From contig CM075345.1 in NCBI GenBank assembly GCA_037693485.1, forward strand, positions 106,324,001 to 106,388,000: 64,000 bases of DNA. Reading direction: 5' to 3'. Position 1 is the stretch's first letter; each line of letters opens with the position of its first letter. Below, piece by piece: positions 20,644 through 30,965 of this stretch. Made by a program: the position numbers and the translations under genes. The notes under the pieces were generated by a model. The model was not told the origin of the DNA. It saw nothing but the letters and a program-made list of their open reading frames with translations, and did no database searches. Origin of the DNA: Kitagawia praeruptora. Lineage: Eukaryota > Streptophyta > Magnoliopsida > Apiales > Apiaceae.

Positions 20644-21369
20644 TGTTAGGAATAATTCATAAGTTGTGATGGAATAGAATTTACACATTATACTTCTTGT
20701 AATCCTGATCTTATAAAGGATTTAGCACTGTATATAGGATTTATGTGTAAGACAGTTGTCTGTATAGTTTAGTCAGGAATGAACAGTGTATCGGAGACTA
20801 CATGTCAGGAACAGAGAGCAAATCCTGATGGCGGTCCAATACTGATGGTTGATCAGATACTGATGCAGTGTACAGATCCTGATATCAGTCGTGTTACTGA
20901 TGATGTCATTATGGATGCTACAGAAACTGGCAAGTGCTATAAAACAGGATCGTTGTTTGAAGAACAAGCAAGAAGATATTATGAAGGAAAGAGTTTTCTA
21001 TTGAAGGAAACTATCGACTAGAAGACAAAACATTGTCATGTATAGATTATATCTTTCTGTTATTAGTTGATAGGTAGCATTATAAATACTCTCTCAATAT
21101 CATTGTAAAGAGTGTGAGTCGAACAAGTGAATGTGCGTAGCTCTGTATAAGGTTTGTATTCGAGAGTTTGAAACAAACAGAGAGAGATTTGTATTGTCAG
21201 CAGCTGCTAAAGGTATTGTACACCTTTGGTAGAGTTTGTATTTGATCTTATTAATACAAACAAGAGTTTGATTCATTCGTTTATTCTTGTTCATATAATT
21301 AAGCAAAAATCAGACACGATTATATAACTTGTATTCAACCCCCCCTTCTACAAGTTATTCGAGTTAACA
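20644..21369 (+). repeat. Element B 5' LTR with promoter
   Basis: Begins TGTTAGGAAT and ends GAGTTAACA. A cluster of ATCCTGAT/ATCAG/TACTGATG motifs at about 20820-20905 precedes a TATA-like TATAAATA at 21081-21088. The U5 end has CAACCCCCCCTTCTAC. An 80-codon ORF inside (20779-21021) is repeated in the other LTR and is probably not a gene. Confidence 0.93.
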
Positions 21370-21371
21370 AT

Positions 21372-21383
21372 TGGTATCAGAGC
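21372..21383 (+). promoter_or_regulatory. Element B primer binding site
   Basis: TGGTATCAGAGC, two bases after the LTR, complementary to the 3' end of initiator tRNA-Met. Confidence 0.93.
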
Positions 21384-21418
21384 AGGTTGATTTCGAGTAA
21401 TCATAAAGATCTGCAATC

Positions 21419-24400
21419 ATGTCTGGTTACAAGGATGGGAATACTAAAATTCCTATGCTCAAGAGAAACGAATATACTCTATGGGAAGTAAAGATGTTGC
21501 ATCATCTGGAAGCAACAGATCCTGATTATCTTGACAGAATCAGAGATGGACCTTTTGTTCCAACAAAGGTCGTTGGACAAGCAACAGTTGATGGTGTGGT
21601 TGTTCCAGAACATACAGCAGAGAAGCCAAAATCTGAATGGTCAGATAAGGACAAGGAGAATGTTCTCAAAGATGCTAAAGTGAGAAACATATTATTCAAC
21701 AGTCTTGATTCTGTTCTCACTAACTATGTTCTCTCTTGGAAAACTGCTAAGGATATATGGGACAATCTTAAGGTTCACTGTGAAGGAACTAAGCCTGTCA
21801 GGAAGAATATGAGGACATTACTTATACAACAGTATGAGTACTTTGAATCCAAGTCTGGTGAGTCACTTACTGATACCTTTGATAGGTTTACAAAACTCAT
21901 CAATGAGATGGCCATGCATGGTAAATATTATGACTTGGAGGATATGAATACAAAGTTCATGAAAGCTTTGCCTGATTTCTACAATGAGAAGATATCTGCG
22001 ATTGAGGAAGCTAATGATCTGGATGAGATTTCATTAGAGGCAGTATATGGAAAATTGAGAGCTTATGAACTTGACAAGCAGCAGAAGAAGAGCAGGAGTG
22101 AAGGAAAGATGAAGACTATTGCACTTACTGCTCAATCTGAAGTTAAGAAGCTTCCTGAAGAACAGCATGAAGAGATTGCTGTAAAGAATTCAAGGAAGAA
22201 GAAAAGCAAAGAAAGTTCTGAGTCAGAGACTACTGATATGGACTCTGACAACAATGATTCTGAATCTGATATGCAAGAACTCTTTGCTATGTTTGCTAAA
22301 GCTTTCAAGAAAGGAAGATTCAACAGGAGAAGATTTAGCAAAGGACCTTTTCAAAAGAAGGAGGAGAGGAAGAGTGACAAAAGCAAAAGTACAATTGTCA
22401 AGCTTGATAAGGCCAAGATCAAGTGCTTTAACTGCAGCGAGCTTGGACATTTTGCTAGTGAGTGTAAGAAGCCTAGGAATTCAGGAAAGGGTAATGCACT
22501 TATGGTCACACAGAAGGATTGGGCTGATTCCAGTGACTCTGAAGATGAATTGGATTATGACAACATTGCATTGATGGCCAATAGTTTAGACAAACCTGGA
22601 TCTCCAAAGAAAACTTCTCCATTCTCTGTTAAGGGCACAGGAAAGAAGCATTCAATTATCTTGGACAGTGGATGCTCTGGACATATGACTGGAAAGAAGT
22701 CCCTGCTTACAAAGTTTGAGAGGAAAGCTGGCCCAGTAATATCTTTTGGAGATGGCAACAAAGGAGAAACTCTGGGATATGGCTCAATTGTTTTGGGGAA
22801 TGTCATCATAGGAAATGTAGCACTGGTTGAAGGCTTGAAACATACTCTTTTAAGCATAAGTCAACTGGGTGATAAAGGTTACAAATCAATCTTTGACAGA
22901 GAAGGATGCAAAATCTTGAATATGCAGAATGGAGACATTGTTCTAACTGGTCAAAGACATGGTAACATATATGAAGCCAGCTTAAGTGATACATCTAAAG
23001 GAATTGCTAGATGTCTCTACAGCAAAGCAACAAGTGATGAAAGCTGGAATTGGCACAAGAAGCTCTCACATCTTAATTTCAAGAAGCTTAATCAACTTGT
23101 TAAACACAATTTGGTGAGAGGCCTACCACAGGCAAATTTTGTGCAAGATGGACTTTGTGATGCATGTCAGCTTGGAAAGCAAAGAAGAATCACTTTCAAG
23201 AGCAAAACTGAAAATTCAATTACTGAACCATTTCAAATGCTACATCTTGATCTGTTTGGTCCAGTAAACATTATGTCTATCAGCAAGAAAAGATATGCTC
23301 TAGTTATGGTGGATGATTTCACAAGGTTCACATGGGTGTTCTTTCTACACAAGAAGGATGAAGCTCCTCAGCAAATCATTGAACTCATCAAGAATATTCG
23401 TAATAACTCTGAGTACAAAGTCAAAGTACTTAGGAGTGACAATGGTACAGAATTCAAGAATTCTACAATGGAGGGGTTTTGTGCAGACAATGGAATCACT
23501 CAACAGTTTTCTGCACCTGGTACACCTCAACAAAATGGTGTAGTGGAAAGAAAGAACAGGACTCTCATAGAGGCAGCAAGAACCATGCTTGCAGATGCAA
23601 AACTTCCAACCTACTTTTGGGCAGAAGCTATTAACACTGCATGTTTCACTCAAAATTGTACCTTGGTAAATAGTCATGGAAAAACTCCCTATGAGATGAT
23701 CAAAGGAAAGAAACCAAGTGTGAAATATTTTCACATCTTTGGATGCAAATGCTATGTCCTAAAAGTTCATCCAGAACAACTTGGAAAATTTGAAGCCAAA
23801 TCGGATGAAGCAATTTTTCTAGGATATTCAGCATCTAAGGCCTTCAAAGTTTATAATCTCAGAACTCACATTGTTATGGAATCAATTCATGTTGCATTTG
23901 ATGATAAGAAATTTGGAATTTTGCAAACTGATGAAAGCCATGACAAATAGGAATTTGAAAATCTGAAGAATTCTGAGATACTCTCAAGTGATGATGAAGG
24001 TTCTCCAGAAGGAATTTCTATTGCTTCTCAAAGGAATGCTACTGTTGAGGGGGAGCAAATAAATTAGAGAGAACACAGTGATCATCAGGAGCAGACTAGT
24101 CTTTCAGAGTCTATTCCATCAGGAATTGACGTTTCAGAGTCTACTCCATCAGGAACTGACCTTTCAGAGTCTACTGAGGAAAGATCAGTAACTAGCAGCA
24201 ATATGGAATCTATTGATTCTATTGATCAAAGGAGAGTTTTTGAAGGCAGAGAGAATTCTTCTACAAGAGATACCACTAACTTAGGGGGAGAGACTAGCAG
24301 AGTTAATCTACCACCTGTTAGAAAATGGACAAAGGATCATACTGAAGATTTGATAATTGGTGATCCAAATAGTGGTGTTCGAACTAGAAGATCAATTCAA

Positions 24401-25960
24401 AATGAATGCTTGTATAGTTGTTTTCTCTCAAAGAATGAACCTAAGAAGGTTGAAGAAGCCTTACAGGATCCTGATTGGGTAATTGCAATGCAGGAGGAGT
24501 TAAATGAATTTGAGAGAAACAAAGTCTGGAAACTGGTACCAAGACCTAAAGATAGATCTATTGTTGGTGCAAGATGGGTTTTCAGAAACAAGCTAGATGA
24601 ATCTGGTATGATTGTAAGAAACAAAGCAAGACTGGTGGCCAAGGGTTATTCTCAGGAAGAAGGCATTGATTATGATGAGACCTTTGCACCTGTAGCAAGA
24701 TTGGAAGCAATCAGAATGTTTCTTGCATTTGCAGCTCATTCAAAATTCAAGGTATACCAGATGGATGTAAAGAGTGCTTTTCTAAATGGCAAACTTGATG
24801 AAGAAGTGTATGTAGAACAGCCACCTGGATTTGTTGATCCAAAGTTTCCAAATCATGTCTGCAAACTTGACAAGGCACTCTATGGACTAAAGCAGGCACC
24901 AAGAGCATGGTATGAGACTTTGTCTAAATTTCTTCTTGAAAATGGCTTCACAAGAGGTACAATTGACAAAACTCTATTCTTTAGAAAGATAAAAGGTGAA
25001 TTGCTTTTAGTTCAAGTTTATGTTGATGATATTATTTTTGGTTCTACTAATGAAAAGTTGTGTGCTAAATTTAGCAAGCTTATGCAGTCTAAGTATCAGA
25101 TGAGCATGATGGGTGAATTAAATTATTTCTTAGGCTTGCAGGTCAAACAGACTGAGACTGGTATTTTCATTAATCAGTAAAAGTATATCAAAGATCTTTT
25201 AAAAAGGTTTGACTTTCAAGACTGTGCAGTTGCAAAAACACCCATGGCAACAGCCACTAAACTAGACTCTGATCCTAAAGGAAAGAGTGTGGATAATACT
25301 AGTTATAGAGGCATGATAGGCTCATTGTTATATCTAACTGCAAGTAGGCCAGATATAATGTTTTCTACCTGTTTATGTGCTAGATTCCAAAGTGATCCTA
25401 AGGAATCTCATTTAATTGCTGTGAAGAGAATTTTTAGATATCTCAAAGGAACTCCAAATCTTGGTTTGTGGTATCCTAGAGAATCTGATTTCTTTCTAAT
25501 TGGCTATTCAGACTCTGATTATGCAGGGTGTAAGATAGACAGGAAAAGCACTACAGGTACATGTCAATTCTTGGGAAATAGATTGATTTCTTGGGCAAGC
25601 AAGAAGCAACAATCTGTTTCAACCTCAACTGCAGAAGCTGAGTACATAGCAGCAGGCAGTTGTTGTGCACAGCTCCTTTGGATAAGAAATCAGTTGATGG
25701 ATTATGGTATGACACTTAGTAATATTCCTATGTTTTGTGATAATACTAGTGCTATTAAAATTGCAGAAAATCCAGTTCAACATTCAAGGACTAAGCACAT
25801 TGATGTCAGGTATCATTTTATTAGAGAACATATTGAGAATGGTACTGTGGAACTTCATTTTGTTCCTACTGACAAACAGCTTGCAGATATTTTAACTAAA
25901 CCACTTGATGAGACTACATTCAGTAGACTAGTAAGTGAGTTAGGAATGTTAAATTTTTAA
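21419..25960 (+). pseudogene. gag-pol: Element B gag-pol polyprotein with three in-frame stops
   Basis: The ATG at 21419 starts MSGYKDGNTKIPMLKRNEY. One frame runs to the TAA at 25958-25960 but is cut by TAG 23948-23950, TAG 24065-24067 and TAA 25178-25180. Gag has a single knuckle, CFNCSELGHFASEC (about residue 336). Protease has LDSGCSGHMTG (DSG at about 416). Integrase has HLDLFGPVN, RSDNGTEF and NGVVERKNR. RT has YVDDIIFG at 25019-25042. RNase H has YSDSDYAGC and TAEAEYIA. The first two stops lie in the integrase-RT linker and the third between RT and RNase H. Gag, protease and integrase (843 codons) stay open, so a Gag-PR-IN product is conceivable. The linker has a 30-bp tandem repeat (about 24104-24178) encoding SES-PSG units. 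Confidence 0.93.
24104..24178 (+). repeat. 30-bp tandem repeat in the element B integrase-RT linker
   Basis: About 2.4 copies of a unit beginning TCAGAGTCTACTCCATCAGG. It contains the family-type TCAGAGT and ATCAGGA strings and encodes SESTPSGTDL-like peptide. Confidence 0.85.
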
Positions 25961-26295
25961 ATCTGTAACATCTGCAAAAGTAGCAAGGTATGTTGTTCTT
26001 AGCTTATAGACTTGATATTCTTGTCAGGATCTATATTTGATTGTTAAAATGCTTGAGTTATAACACATTGCCTTGATAAATTTCAGTATGATAGACTTGT
26101 TAATAATCATCAGGATTAGATTTGTTATCAGGATGCTGACGTCATCAGTATTGTGTCAGTATCAGGATTATGAAAATTGTTTCAAATCCTGACGTTTACT
26201 TTGTGTAGTAATCTAATTCTGTGATGTGTTAAGTCTATGCTAGCAAGTTTTGATATTTGCATACTGATAATTTATACATCATTCAAAAATCAAAA
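25961..26295 (+). other. Element B spacer between pol and env-like ORF
   Basis: 335 bp without an ORF. At least five ATCAGGAT/TCAGGAT/ATCCTGA motifs lie between 26024 and 26200, matching the LTR cluster of the same element. Confidence 0.7.
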
Positions 26296-28383
26296 ATGGC
26301 AGCTCAGAGAAGATTACCTAAATCAGTAGCCTTCAAGTTTGGTGACTTTGATTTTATGACAAACAATCATGTTGCAGCTATCACCAACAAGGAAGGAGTG
26401 TCATCTGATTTTCATCCAATCATGGACTTTCTGGCGTATGGACCAATAAGTTATGCATTGACAGCATCTCCACAGATTAATCAAGTAGCTATTTTACAAG
26501 CTTGGGAGAATGCTGAGGTAATTGATTCTACTCAGAGTCAATCAGGTAAGATTGTTCTACATTTAGGACAAGATTCATTTGACATTACTGAATCTGTTGT
26601 TAATTCAGTACTTTGCTTACCTGTTACTGATAGTTATGTAAGTGTACCATCTTATGATAATATAAGAACTATGTTGTCTGAATTAGGTTATAGTGGACCT
26701 CTAGATAACATGAGCCAGTTGAATAGGTCTTTTCTTAGAAAGGAATGGTCTTTTTACTTTGATCAAATTGCTAAATGTTTTACTGGCAAATGTAGTTCTT
26801 TTCAGCAAATTACTTCTGTTACATCACATATTGCTTATAGTTTGCTTTATGACAGAGTAATCAACATTGGTCATATTATCTTAAGTCAGATGAGTATTAA
26901 ACTTGGGTTAAGAGATCAAAACAGGAAAATGGTTTATTATCATAGATTTATGCAAATGTTTATTAACCATTTTATTTCTGATGTTGAAACTAGATTTGGT
27001 AGAGAACATTGTGTTTCTTCTTATGAACAGCAAAAGAGAATTTTCTCTGACATTACAAAGAAGGACAATGAAAAGAATCTAGATGAAATACCTGCAATTC
27101 ATTATCCACAACATGTTCAGGTAATTCTTAAAACTCATCTTCCTACTTTCTACAATTCTTCTTTCTTTTGTGGTGAAATGGCTCAGGAATCTCAATTGGA
27201 GGAGAACCCACCTATGTCTACCCAAGTAGCCCAAAACATTATAGTCTCTGAAACAATTCAAGAACCAAATTTTGATCCACAGCCTATTGTTTCAAAGAAA
27301 CCAACCTCTGGTGTTTCTCAAAAGACATCAGTTGTAAGGAAGAGAAGATTTGTTGTGTCAAGTAGTAGTAGTAACTCTAGTGAAGATGATGATGATTTAA
27401 CTCTTGCTGAGAGAGCAGAATTGAAGGCTGCAATTCAACTTTCTTTGTTAGCACAAAGAGATGAAAAACCTAGTCACAGCCAGGCTGCAGTCTCTCAAAA
27501 GGCTGTAGTTCTTAAAAAGGGAAAACAGTTACTGGATACTGTCTCTCAAAAGACTGTGTCTATTGAACCAAGATCTCATCCCAAGATCACTTCTGTGTCT
27601 ACACCTCTTGAGTCTTCTCAGGATAAATCTTTTGCTCACTATATCAGGAGAACAAGGAGAAAGATTCAATTGTCACCTACACACACAGAGTCTAGTCCAA
27701 CTAATATCATGCAGGTTTCTACAAATCAAGCTACATCTATGTCAGTATTTGACAAGAGAGATCTGGATATTGATTCTTCATGGGAAACTACATTATCATA
27801 CAGACTGGCTATGGGACTAATTTCTCTCAAAGTGAAGTTGTCAAGGCCTGTTCTAGATTTTCTGGTTGAAAGAGTACCAAAACTTTTATTTCCAGATGAA
27901 TATGGACTTCTACATCAAAGACTTGACTTAATGAAGATGTATTTCTATGTGTCTGTCAGAAGACAATTAGTCAAGAAATTTGGACTCTCAAAGCATGGTG
28001 CACTTCAATCACTTCATGCATATTTATTTGACAAGAATGTCATTATTGAAGATACTTCAGCTCAAGGTGAACAACTGGAGGAAGTAGATAGAGGAATGCA
28101 GTCAACAGAAGATACTATTGCACCAGTGGTGAATAGTAGGAAAGATCAGATCACAGACACTGTAACCCAAGAACCATCTAGTCAGAGGAAGGATGACTCA
28201 GGAGCTGTGATAGCTGATGTTGAAAGGACTTCTGTGATGATTGAAAATGCAAGTGAGATACCCTATGATATGGAAGGAATGACTTTGGTTGATTTTTCTG
28301 AAGATCAAACAAATTTTGTTCAGTCAGAGTCTATCCACCTTGAGGGTCTCAGCAAACAACACTTAAAGACGGTGATGTACTAA
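26296..28383 (+). CDS. Element B env-like ORF, first frame
   Basis: I take the ATG at 26296 (MAAQRRLPKSVAFKFGDFDF) as start; an upstream ATG at 26257 is in the same frame. Residues about 1-250 repeat the Sirevirus third-ORF pattern (LRKEWSFYFDQIAKCF, then YYHRFMQMF). A Ser/Thr-rich linker with VSQK repeats and a basic RKRRFVVSSSS cluster follows, then a helical domain near residues 500-580. The frame ends at TAA 28381-28383. The next frame continues with coherent sequence, so I infer an indel near 28350-28375. Role unknown; no clear signal peptide or anchor. Confidence 0.7.
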   Translation: MAAQRRLPKSVAFKFGDFDFMTNNHVAAITNKEGVSSDFHPIMDFLAYGPISYALTASPQINQVAILQAWENAEVIDSTQSQSGKIVLHLGQDSFDITESVVNSVLCLPVTDSYVSVPSYDNIRTMLSELGYSGPLDNMSQLNRSFLRKEWSFYFDQIAKCFTGKCSSFQQITSVTSHIAYSLLYDRVINIGHIILSQMSIKLGLRDQNRKMVYYHRFMQMFINHFISDVETRFGREHCVSSYEQQKRIFSDITKKDNEKNLDEIPAIHYPQHVQVILKTHLPTFYNSSFFCGEMAQESQLEENPPMSTQVAQNIIVSETIQEPNFDPQPIVSKKPTSGVSQKTSVVRKRRFVVSSSSSNSSEDDDDLTLAERAELKAAIQLSLLAQRDEKPSHSQAAVSQKAVVLKKGKQLLDTVSQKTVSIEPRSHPKITSVSTPLESSQDKSFAHYIRRTRRKIQLSPTHTESSPTNIMQVSTNQATSMSVFDKRDLDIDSSWETTLSYRLAMGLISLKVKLSRPVLDFLVERVPKLLFPDEYGLLHQRLDLMKMYFYVSVRRQLVKKFGLSKHGALQSLHAYLFDKNVIIEDTSAQGEQLEEVDRGMQSTEDTIAPVVNSRKDQITDTVTQEPSSQRKDDSGAVIADVERTSVMIENASEIPYDMEGMTLVDFSEDQTNFVQSESIHLEGLSKQHLKTVMY

Positions 28384-28385
28384 CT

Positions 28386-29615
28386 ATGGTGTCTAATGAA
28401 GTATTACTGAAGATATCAGAGTCTAGTAAAGAACCTGAAAGTGGTATACTGGAGCCTGTAGTTTCTGTAAGGAAAGAAGATGATTGTAAGGGTTCAGAGA
28501 CTATAGCAGCTCACTCCTTGGAGAAAACCTCAAGCCACATGCCATATGAGGAACCCTCTCTCCATGTGAGTTCAGGTATAAAAACTCCTTCTAAACCCTA
28601 TTTTTCTGTAGGTCATGAGAGCACTTATCTAAATTTGAGTGATACACTTGAAAAGATGGACTTAGATCCACAATTTGAGCGGCTGGCTCCTGACCAGGCA
28701 AAAGGTGAGGTAGAAAGAGTGTTGACTTTAGTAAGTCAAAGTGAGAATGAGGGTATGGATGATCAACTCCATAGTGAGGGAGAGAAAATTAGGAAACCAT
28801 CATTTGATTTCTGGGATCAGGTTTTTCCTGAATCTTGGTCTGAAAATTTGGGTATGGATGCTGGTACTTATTCATTCATCAAAATGTATCAGAAGAATGA
28901 CCTAGCACATCACAATGCAAAGCCAGAAGTTAAAGCTCAGAAGCAAAAGGAGAGGCTTGCAGAAATCATTCATAGAAGAGGTGCCAGGATAAAGCAATCT
29001 CTTGATACATATGTACCAGATGAAGATCCTAATGATCCTAGTGTTCCTTTGTATGTACTTCCAATATCAGCTAGAATTGAGACATCAACAGTCTTTGATC
29101 ACTCTAAGGAGGAGTCAGGATTTGAAGATGTTAGTACACAGAATACTGGTGAAGGAGATGATGATCATGTTTCAGTTCCAGAACAGAAAGATGAAGATGT
29201 TGATACTTCTAATCAGGTTTTATTACTTGAATATCATACAACTCAAACAACTTCTTCTACAAGACTTGAAGATACAGTTCTTTCTGATTCTGATACTAGA
29301 GATACTAGAAGCACTTCCAATATTGAAGTTCATTCTGATGTTTTGAAAGATATTCAGAATTCTCAAATTGATATTCAAACAAGACTTCAATCACTTGAAG
29401 ATAACCAAGTCACAATTATGGAAAATCAAGCAGTTCTTATGAATCTCATTTGTTCTGTTTCTGAATCTCTTGGAATTAATGTTGCTGATGTCAAAAAGGG
29501 GGAGATAAAGACAATTCAAAGACAACAACAACACTACCAGACTAAAGGAGATAAAGATAAAGTTGGGGGAGATAAAGAGCAGACAAAGGGTAGTAAAAAG
29601 AAGAACCAGGAGTGA
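28386..29615 (+). CDS. Element B env-like ORF, continuation in a shifted frame
   Basis: The 409-codon frame begins MVSNEVLLKISESSK but is open a little upstream of 28386, so it overlaps the end of the previous frame and is probably the same gene after a frameshift. It contains a coiled-coil stretch (LQSLEDNQVTIMENQAVLM) and DVKKGE, the same order as in the element A protein (VEENQATLL, DVKKGE). The C-terminus is very basic (KGSKKKNQE). Sequence AAAAAGGGGGAGAT encodes the KKGE part and resembles a polypurine tract. Confidence 0.6.
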   Translation: MVSNEVLLKISESSKEPESGILEPVVSVRKEDDCKGSETIAAHSLEKTSSHMPYEEPSLHVSSGIKTPSKPYFSVGHESTYLNLSDTLEKMDLDPQFERLAPDQAKGEVERVLTLVSQSENEGMDDQLHSEGEKIRKPSFDFWDQVFPESWSENLGMDAGTYSFIKMYQKNDLAHHNAKPEVKAQKQKERLAEIIHRRGARIKQSLDTYVPDEDPNDPSVPLYVLPISARIETSTVFDHSKEESGFEDVSTQNTGEGDDDHVSVPEQKDEDVDTSNQVLLLEYHTTQTTSSTRLEDTVLSDSDTRDTRSTSNIEVHSDVLKDIQNSQIDIQTRLQSLEDNQVTIMENQAVLMNLICSVSESLGINVADVKKGEIKTIQRQQQHYQTKGDKDKVGGDKEQTKGSKKKNQE

Positions 29616-29680
29616 CAGTGGTGAATCTCAGCTAGGAAGTGGTAAAGGAAGAGTAAAGGAAGAGCAGCATTAATAGTTAA

Positions 29681-29834
29681 AATTCTTTCTTCTAAGTACT
29701 AGATAAACGTCTACATCTGAGAAGGAGGTACTTAAACTTCATAATTCTACATTCATAAATTCTTTCTTCTAAGTACTAGATAAACGTCTACATCTGAGAA
29801 GGAGGTACTTAAACTTCATAATTCTACATTCATA
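29681..29834 (+). repeat. 77-bp tandem duplication upstream of the element B polypurine tract
   Basis: Two near-identical copies start at 29681 and 29758. Each has AAGTAC and GTACTT about 35 bp apart, able to pair as a hairpin, plus ATAAACGTCTACATCTGAG between. Confidence 0.9.
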
Positions 29835-29909
29835 AATTCTATTCTGGTTGTATTGTTATATGTTTTGACATCCACAACTTAGATTTATGCTTCAGATTTT
29901 AAAGCATAA

Positions 29910-29921
29910 ATAGGGGCAGAT
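29910..29921 (+). promoter_or_regulatory. Element B polypurine tract
   Basis: ATAGGGGCAGAT directly precedes the 3' LTR. Compared with A and D (GGGGGAGAT) it carries GGGGCAGAT. Confidence 0.8.
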
Positions 29922-30658
29922 TGTTAGGAATAATTCATAAGTTGTGATGTTAAGAATAGAATTTACACATTATACTTCTTGTAATCCTGATCTTATAAAG
30001 GATTTAGCACTGTATATAGGATTTATGTGTAAGACAGTTGTCTGTATAGTTTAGTCAGGAATGAACAGTGTATCGGAGACTACATGTCAGGAACAGAGAG
30101 CAAATCCTGATGGCGGTCCAATACTGATGGTTGATCAGATACTGATGCAGTGTATAGATCCTGATATCAGTCGTGTTACTGATGATGTCATTATGGATGC
30201 TACAGAAACTGGCAAGTGCTATAAAACAGGATCGTTGTTTGAAGAACAAGCAAGAAGATATTATGAAGGAAAGAGTTTTCTATTGAAGGAAACTATCGAC
30301 TAGAAGACAAAACATTGTCATGTATAGATTATATCTTTCTGTTATTAGTTGATAGGTAGCATTATAAATACTCTCTCAATATCATTGTAAAGAGTGTGAG
30401 TCGAACAAGTGAATGTGCGTAGCTCTGTATAAGGTTTGTATTCGAGAGTTCGAAACAAACAGAGAGAGATTTGTATTGTCAGCAGCTGCTAAAGGTATTG
30501 TACACCTTTGGTAGAGTTTGTATTTGATCTTATTAATACAAACAAGAGTTTGATTCATTCGTTTATTCTTGTTCATATAATCAAGCAAAAATCAGACACG
30601 ATTATATAACTTGTATTCAACCCCCCCCCCCCCCTTCTACAAGTTATTCGAGTTAACA
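29922..30658 (+). repeat. Element B 3' LTR
   Basis: 737 bp, matching 20644-21369. It has a 14-C tract near 30621-30634 where the 5' copy has 7 C. Confidence 0.95.
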
Positions 30659-30663
30659 TGGAT
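30659..30663. repeat. Target-site duplication TGGAT of element B (right)
   Basis: Identical to 20639-20643. Confidence 0.9.
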
Positions 30664-30965
30664 ATTCGAAATAAAATTCGATAATTGAATCGACTTTAAA
30701 TGAATATTGAAAAATAATATTCATTGCATAAATCAAGTTCAAATGAATATTTGAAATAATATTTGTTGAATAAGTACTAATCAAATGAATATTCGAAAAT
30801 AATATTCCAAGAGAATATTTGCAATAATAGTTGATGAATGAATCAACTTTAAATGAATATTGAAGATAATATTCATTAAATAAATAAGGTCCAAGTGAAT
30901 ATTCAAAGCAATATCCAAAATGAATATTCAAAATAATATCCGTTAAATACATAATGGAAATATAT
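30664..30965. repeat. AT-rich degenerate GAATATTC array, right of element B
   Basis: Continuation of the 20270-20638 array, with repeated GAATATTCGAAA and AATAATATTC cores. Confidence 0.7.

Larger units (their letters stand above)
20644..30658 (+). mobile_element. Element B: complete Sirevirus-type Ty1/copia element, 10.0 kb, defective pol
   Basis: The LTRs are 726 bp (20644-21369) and 737 bp (29922-30658), with a TGGAT target duplication. They differ by about three substitutions, a 4-bp indel near 20673 and a C-tract of 7 versus 14, so the insertion is recent. Order: LTR, primer site, fused gag-pol, env-like ORF, polypurine tract, LTR. Unlike A, C and D, gag and pol share one frame. Three in-frame stops break pol. 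Confidence 0.95.

Noticed and set aside
20779..21021. 80-codon ORF inside the B LTR, also at 30061-30303
   Set aside because: It spans the motif cluster of the LTR, is present in both copies only because LTRs are duplicates, and resembles no known protein.
22555..22857. Antisense ORFs over gag and pol
   Set aside because: These and similar frames mirror the real polyprotein on the other strand.
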